Below, in pieces: positions 59,808-64,000 of a stretch of 64,000 bases of DNA; the first letter of the stretch is position 1; every line of letters starts with the position of its first letter. A model generated the notes under the pieces. The model had not been told where the DNA came from. It made no database searches and saw nothing but the letters and a program-made list of their open reading frames with translations. This DNA is from MH13 sp042140245 (GTDB lineage: Bacteria; Pseudomonadota; Alphaproteobacteria; Rhizobiales; MH13). A program made the position numbers and the translations under genes. The stretch lies in contig NZ_CP159483.1 of assembly GCF_042140245.1 (NCBI RefSeq), positions 992,001 through 1,056,000 on the forward strand, given 5' to 3'.

Positions 59808-61928
59808 TTAGGATGCCAGCCTCGGCTCATTGTCGCGCCGGGTGACCCATCTAATGAAATCGTCCGCTGGCATGGGTTTGCCACCATAATATCCTTGATA
59901 GTAGCCGCACCCGGTTTCGCGCAAGAACGCCAGTTGCTCTGCTGTTTCGATGCCCTCGGCGACCACATCGGCATCGATGGCTTTGGCCATATCAAGAATG
60001 GTGTGCACAAGGCTTTCTGAGGCAGGGTCTTCACCCACGCCTGTGATAAGGCTGCGGTCAATTTTCAAGGTCTCGAAGGCCAGCGCTTTCAATCTACCAA
60101 GATTGGAGTAGCCCATGCCAAAATCATCGATGGCAAAGCGCACGCCAATTGCCCGCAGCTCGGCAACTTGGCGTTCCACAAGCGCGCTTTCTTCCATGGC
60201 GGTGTTCTCGGTGATTTCGATTTCCAAGGTGTTTGGATCGGCATCGTAGATGTCCAGCCAATGCTTCACCGTGTCAGCAAAGCCATCATCGTTGAGCTCT
60301 TCAATGGCAACATTGACGGCAATGGCCAAACGTTCCTCACGATCGCGGTTGATGGATGCGGTGGCCTCAATGGCTTTGGCGAGCATCAGTTGCCCGATCT
60401 TTGGTAACAGGCCGATGCTGGCAGCCACGGGTAGAAATACATCAGGTGCCACAGAGCCTTTGGTCGGATGGTCCCAACGAATAAGCGCTTCAGCACCATC
60501 AAGCTTGCCTGACTGAACTTCGAACTGCGGTTGGAGGTGCATCTGAAAGCTGTTCTGCTCGACTGCCTGTTCCAAGTCGCGTTCAAGGGCAGAGCGCTCT
60601 TTCATTTTTGTATGCGTGGCATGATTGTAATAGCGGTGCGTGTTCCGGCCGCAGCGTTTGGCCTGATACATCGCGACGTCGGCGCATTTCAGCAGATGCT
60701 CGCGGCTTGTTGCGTGCTTGGGAAACAGGGCGATACCGATGCTGGTTGTGTTGCTGAGGTGGCACCCTTCCACTCGGAACGGTTGCGTCATCTCTGAGAC
60801 GATATGCGCCGCTAGGGCGTCGGCTTTATCGCTTGGAACGATCAAGGTGAACTCATCGCCACCAAGGCGCGCCAAGACGGCTTCGTTGGTGGAAAAGTTT
60901 GCCAGGTGACGCTCATCGCGCGTGACGTCAAGCAAGGTGAGGCCCTGCTCGCGCATGCACCGGGCCAGTCGTCGAGAAAAACCGCGCAAGAGTAAGTCAC
61001 CGACATGGTGGCCATGTGTGTCGTTGGTGGCTTTGAAGTTGTCGAGATCAAGGAACATAACCGCAAAGCTGGTCTCGCTTTGTGTGTTGTGCAGAGCAAG
61101 ATGCTCAAGCTGGTTGTTAAGCCAGCTACGGTTGGGCACACCGGTGAGTTTGTCTTCATAGGCAACGCGATGGATCTCGAGCATCGAGCTGCGTACCGTT
61201 TCCAGCATTGTGTTGAGACCATCAGCAAGGACGCCGATTTCACCGTCTGCACGAATATCGATTGCTTGATCGAGATCGCCGGCAGCCACCTCTTGCGTGA
61301 TGGCGGTGAGTCGAGAAAGGGGCTCGGTCAAACGGCGTGCGAGAGCGTAGCAGACGATCATCGCGACAAAGAAGAAGAGAACGCCGAGCGCGAGGTTGGT
61401 GACGAAAACCGTTTGGATGTCTTGTTGCAATGTTTTGGTGCAAAGACTGATCCGCAGCACGCCAATGAGTTGGCCTCCGACGAAAATGGGGCCAGCCACT
61501 TCCTGGGCCATTTCGCTCTCATTGAGTTGAACCTGCCGCAGACCGGTTTCTCGTGCTCGATCGATCATGGGGTCGTCGATGGTCGAAAGGAAAGGGATCT
61601 CATCATACGACCCGCCAACAACAACAAAGCCGCTGGCATCGACCAAAAAGGCGCTCAGAATATCGTCCCGCGCCAACAGTTCCTCAAAGAAGACTTCCAA
61701 TGCGGCAGCGTCATTTGCCAGGAGGTGAGGCGTGGAAACTTCTTTGGTCAAACTTAGCAGGTGATCGACATTGAGAGTTTCCCGCTCTGCGAGCAGAAGG
61801 CGTTGTGTCTGAACGTTGATCGCCAGGACCGCGACAACGAACAGGGCAACAGCGGCACCAAACGTGATCGCCATGCGGCGTGCTAGCCCATCCCGTGAGC
61901 CCTTCTCAAAGACGTAGCCAAATGACAT
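59808..61928 (-). CDS. Membrane GGDEF-EAL c-di-GMP signalling protein
   Basis: This 706-residue protein has a first membrane helix (MAITFGAAVALFVVAVLAINV, about 18-38), a periplasmic sensor of about 140 residues and a second helix (TNLALGVLFFFVAMIVCYALA). It continues with a HAMP domain (RRLTEPLSRLTAITQEVAAGDLD), a GGDEF domain with an intact GGDEF and an EAL domain with EALIRW, DDFGMGYSNL and KIDRSLI. The inhibitory RxxD site is not present before GGDEF. About 15-20 extra residues sit before it. The PhnD-like binding protein gene just upstream probably senses the signal. The net activity (synthesis or breakdown) cannot be told. Confidence 0.92.
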   Translation of the reverse strand: MSFGYVFEKGSRDGLARRMAITFGAAVALFVVAVLAINVQTQRLLLAERETLNVDHLLSLTKEVSTPHLLANDAAALEVFFEELLARDDILSAFLVDASGFVVVGGSYDEIPFLSTIDDPMIDRARETGLRQVQLNESEMAQEVAGPIFVGGQLIGVLRISLCTKTLQQDIQTVFVTNLALGVLFFFVAMIVCYALARRLTEPLSRLTAITQEVAAGDLDQAIDIRADGEIGVLADGLNTMLETVRSSMLEIHRVAYEDKLTGVPNRSWLNNQLEHLALHNTQSETSFAVMFLDLDNFKATNDTHGHHVGDLLLRGFSRRLARCMREQGLTLLDVTRDERHLANFSTNEAVLARLGGDEFTLIVPSDKADALAAHIVSEMTQPFRVEGCHLSNTTSIGIALFPKHATSREHLLKCADVAMYQAKRCGRNTHRYYNHATHTKMKERSALERDLEQAVEQNSFQMHLQPQFEVQSGKLDGAEALIRWDHPTKGSVAPDVFLPVAASIGLLPKIGQLMLAKAIEATASINRDREERLAIAVNVAIEELNDDGFADTVKHWLDIYDADPNTLEIEITENTAMEESALVERQVAELRAIGVRFAIDDFGMGYSNLGRLKALAFETLKIDRSLITGVGEDPASESLVHTILDMAKAIDADVVAEGIETAEQLAFLRETGCGYYQGYYGGKPMPADDFIRWVTRRDNEPRLAS

Positions 61929-61948
61929 GGTGCTTGCCTTGTTGCTGG

Positions 61949-62845
61949 CTACATCAACGAGTTCTCACGGATCTCATCGAGAATGGTGTGAATGGGTCCA
62001 AACGTCCCCTCGATGCCCCGCGGAAAGTCGTCAAAGCGGGTGGTGTTGTGGAACGAGGCCATCACCTGGATGCCTTCCGGGCTGTCAGTCATGGACCGCA
62101 GGGTGGAGGAAATGGCTGACCCAAGTGTTTCATCCAGTTCCGCGCTGCGCACAACAATTTGCCTGGGAACCTCAATACTGCGCGCCAATGCGCGAAATCG
62201 ATCCGGTTGTGCAACCTGTAGCGCCTCAAAGCCCTGATTGTCGGTGGCGCCAGCATCGATGGTGCCGCGGACAAGCGCGAGCGCTGTGTTGCGGTCATCG
62301 CCGGTAAATACATAGCCGACCGAGTCTTCGTCTGGCTGTTGGTGATCCTGGCGCATATGTTGCAGCGGCAGACCTGCTTCCAGCAGTAAGCTAACTGGTA
62401 ACAAGTACCCCGATGTTGAGTCTGGTTCTTGGAATCCAATGACGGCACCACGTAGGTCCTCAATCGATTCCATCTCACTGTCGGTTGGAACAACAATCAC
62501 TGAATGGTAGCTGGCCTCACCGTTCTTCCAGCGTCGCAAAAACGGGACGGCATCCGCCAAGCGCGCGACGCGGGTCGCGACCAATGGGCTGTCAAAGTAA
62601 AGATCCACATCTCCTTGGCGCAAAGCCTCTGCCATAGCCTGAGAATTGGGAAGAACAGAGATTTCGACGTTGGTTACCCCGTCATCGGCTAATTCCTGTT
62701 CGAGATATTGGGCAAGCGGTGTGAACCGTTCGATATGTTTGCGGATGTCGTCGTTGACCGAACCGAGAGTCAGTGTTTCAGCGTGCGCTGATGTTGCTGA
62801 CGCCAGTGTCAGCGCGACGGCTACAAATTTGGAAAAGTAACGCAC
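61949..62845 (-). CDS. PhnD-like phosphate/phosphonate periplasmic substrate-binding protein
   Basis: The GTG at 62845, five bases after GGGGGA, gives 298 residues with a signal peptide ending at SAHA. The mature protein has the PhnD fold: TLGSVNDDIRKHIERFTPLAQYLEQEL, VDLYFDSPLVATRV, SVIVVPTDSEMESIEDLRGAVIGFQEPDSTSGYLLP and AGATDNQGFEAL. No ABC permease or ATPase gene is adjacent. The gene lies 20 bp upstream of the GGDEF-EAL receptor gene on the same strand, so it likely acts as its periplasmic ligand sensor. The ORF extends further to a TTG at 62890, less likely as a start. Confidence 0.85.
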   Translation of the reverse strand: MRYFSKFVAVALTLASATSAHAETLTLGSVNDDIRKHIERFTPLAQYLEQELADDGVTNVEISVLPNSQAMAEALRQGDVDLYFDSPLVATRVARLADAVPFLRRWKNGEASYHSVIVVPTDSEMESIEDLRGAVIGFQEPDSTSGYLLPVSLLLEAGLPLQHMRQDHQQPDEDSVGYVFTGDDRNTALALVRGTIDAGATDNQGFEALQVAQPDRFRALARSIEVPRQIVVRSAELDETLGSAISSTLRSMTDSPEGIQVMASFHNTTRFDDFPRGIEGTFGPIHTILDEIRENSLM

Positions 62846-63189
62846 AAAGGTCCCCCGACTTCGACTTGCGTGTTTGATCAAGACATACAACCCGTGGTTT
62901 CAAGTGCGAGTTAACGTAAGATGGTGTAGGGCACCAAAAACGATGCATGCTTAACGAAGTCTGACCGAGCGAGGACAGTGGACCGGCCGAGCTGCTTGCA
63001 ATGGCAAGAGGTCGTCAGGAGGTCGAAGGACTCAGGCAGGTACTTTTACCTTGAAAGGGTGGACACCAAGGGCTGAGGCCCTATGCTGAATTTCATGGAA
63101 GCGCGTGGAGGTGCTTTGCCAATGAGGGCAATCCACTTCCCACCCACGCGCACTGCCACTAAGTGCCGATGGCACGGGAGACACTTTTC
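62846..63189. other. Highly structured 344-bp intergenic leader before the betaine-binding protein gene
   Basis: No ORF of interest is present. A series of hairpins was seen: CTTGC-AATG-GCAAG (62995-63008), GGTA-CTTT-TACC, GGTG-GA-CACC inside CCTTG...CAAGG, GGGC-TGAG-GCCC, and a long one with outer stem GCGCGTGG (63101-63108) / CCACGCGC (63144-63151) and an inner TTTGCC/GGCAA. Last comes GTGCC-GAT-GGCAC (63163-63175), which abuts the GGGAGA ribosome-binding site (63176-63181). It looks like an RNA leader but fits no riboswitch family I can name. Confidence 0.55.
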
Positions 63190-64000
63190 ATGAAAATCCT
63201 CACCACTGCAGGGCTTGGCCTTGCTACGTTCACGGCTGTCTCAGCCGTTGCTCTTGCACCCGTTCAGGCGCAGGAATGTCCCATCGACCGCCCGGTGAAC
63301 ATGGCTGGCTTGGGCTATGAATCCCACGCTTTCCACACCGAAGTTGCCGCCACGATCATGCGTGAAGGCTTTGGCTGCGAGGTGGAGATTATCCCCGTGG
63401 AAACGCTGGCTGGTTTCACCGGTCTTGCCCGCGGTGATTTGGATGCGAACATGGAAATCTGGACTGCCAATCCGCCGCCCGCATGGCAGGAGGGCCTGGA
63501 TGCGGGCACTTTGGTCGATCTTGGTCCTAATTTTCCCGCAGCCTTGGAAGGCTGGTTTGTCCCACGTTACTTGGTTGAAGGTCCGGACGCACCAGCGCCT
63601 GATCTGCGCACCCCCACCGATCTTGCCCGTTATGCTGAGCTGTTTGCCGACCCAGAAGACCCAGACAAGGGCCGCTTTTACAATTGTGTTGCCGGTTGGG
63701 TTTGCGAAGACATCAACACGCGCAAGCTTGAAGTTTACGGCCTGAGCGATCTTTACACCAATTTCCGCCCAGGTTCGGGCGGCGCCATGGCTGCTGATAT
63801 CGTTAGCCGCGTGCGTCGCGAACGTCCGGTGGTGTTCTACTATTGGGCGCCGACCGGCCTCTTCGGTCAGGTGGGTGACCAGTTGGTTCAGCTTGAAGAA
63901 GACCCGTTCGATCAGGCGATCTGGGATGAAATGCGCGAGTCGGACAATCCAACCCAAACCACAGCCTATCCATCGTCTCCGGTTCATGTGGGTGCCAATG
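63190..64000 (+). CDS. Glycine betaine/proline-type ABC transporter substrate-binding protein (partial, 3' end off window)
   Basis: The ATG at 63190, eight bases after GGGAGA, opens a frame that leaves the window after about 270 codons. A signal peptide ends at VQAQE (about residue 28). The mature part has NMAGLGYESHAFHTEVAATIMREGFGCEVEII, LAGFTGLARGDLDANMEIWTANPPPAW and VFYYWAPTGLFGQV, the OpuAC-type pattern of glycine-betaine/choline binding proteins. The transporter's permease and ATPase genes may follow beyond the window. A leader with many hairpins lies upstream. Confidence 0.85.
   Translation, partial: MKILTTAGLGLATFTAVSAVALAPVQAQECPIDRPVNMAGLGYESHAFHTEVAATIMREGFGCEVEIIPVETLAGFTGLARGDLDANMEIWTANPPPAWQEGLDAGTLVDLGPNFPAALEGWFVPRYLVEGPDAPAPDLRTPTDLARYAELFADPEDPDKGRFYNCVAGWVCEDINTRKLEVYGLSDLYTNFRPGSGGAMAADIVSRVRRERPVVFYYWAPTGLFGQVGDQLVQLEEDPFDQAIWDEMRESDNPTQTTAYPSSPVHVGAN

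Noticed and set aside
62960..63060. Possible glycine riboswitch (GAAGGACTCAGGCAGG)
   Set aside because: Only a short resemblance to the CTCAGGCA core; the tandem aptamer layout and the GGAGAG and CCGAAGG elements are missing, and the gene downstream is not a glycine gene.
8000..64000. Insertion sequences, prophage or CRISPR arrays
   Set aside because: No transposase, integrase, phage gene or regularly spaced repeat was found; small dyads are regulatory or REP-like.

Overview
The window looks like the chromosome of an alphaproteobacterium, most likely in the Hyphomicrobiales (Rhizobiales). This rests on gene order typical of that group: argH / tlpA / LptM-like lipoprotein / lysA / DUF4175 protein; ftsE-ftsX-ydcF-plsC; ChaC-like gene / DUF2125 / tyrC-hisC-chorismate mutase; metX-metW; and a small twin-helix protein, cobalamin adenosyltransferase, rhomboid protease and etfB-etfA-hbd in a row. 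The GC content appears to be in the high fifties. No insertion sequence, prophage, CRISPR array or rRNA was seen. Most of the window is ordinary housekeeping DNA, densely packed with short or overlapping junctions. Genus and species cannot be named from the sequence alone.

Region 1 (1-8.9 kb): partial gloB, a methyltransferase, an HD-GYP c-di-GMP phosphodiesterase with a receiver-like N-terminus, a ThDP enzyme, L-threonine aldolase, then a minus-strand bufferin-type operon (bufA-bufB-bufC-bufD: DUF2282 precursor, DUF692/MNIO enzyme, DUF2063 partner, DoxX protein). A leader of about 700 bp, rich in inverted repeats, separates it from gltB. Region 2 (8.9-15.1 kb): gltBD, closed by a strong hairpin terminator. 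Region 3 (15-28 kb): cell-wall genes (SGNH protein, MltB-type transglycosylase), sugar nucleotide genes (galE, galU), metX-metW, chorismate mutase/hisC/tyrC (aromatic amino acids), ChaC-like and plsC. Region 4 (28-39.5 kb): YdcF-like protein, ftsX/ftsE facing a zinc-ribbon protein gene across a perfect CtrA-type box, a receiver protein, a large DUF4175 protein, lysA, argH, tlpA and two small unknown or motility-like genes.

Region 5 (39.6-53.1 kb) is the metabolic core: hbd, etfA, etfB, cobalamin adenosyltransferase, (2S)-methylsuccinyl-CoA dehydrogenase, crotonyl-CoA carboxylase/reductase and ethylmalonyl-CoA mutase. Together these are most of the ethylmalonyl-CoA pathway, with its electron acceptor (ETF) and cofactor supply (adenosyl-B12). 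The mutase gene carries a one-base frameshift in a C run, which is either an assembly error or a real lesion. A TGC-rich motif (GCAGTGCA) recurs upstream of the pathway genes and suggests a shared regulator. A TspO/SDR/BLUF light-stress-like set sits inside this region.

Region 6 (53-64 kb): miscellaneous genes (AEC transporter, gluQRS, an AlkA-type glycosylase, HNH nuclease, DsbB, ExoD), a tRNA-Leu(CAA) with a visible promoter, a GGDEF-EAL receptor encoded next to a PhnD-like periplasmic binding protein, and a partial glycine-betaine-type binding protein behind a highly structured leader.
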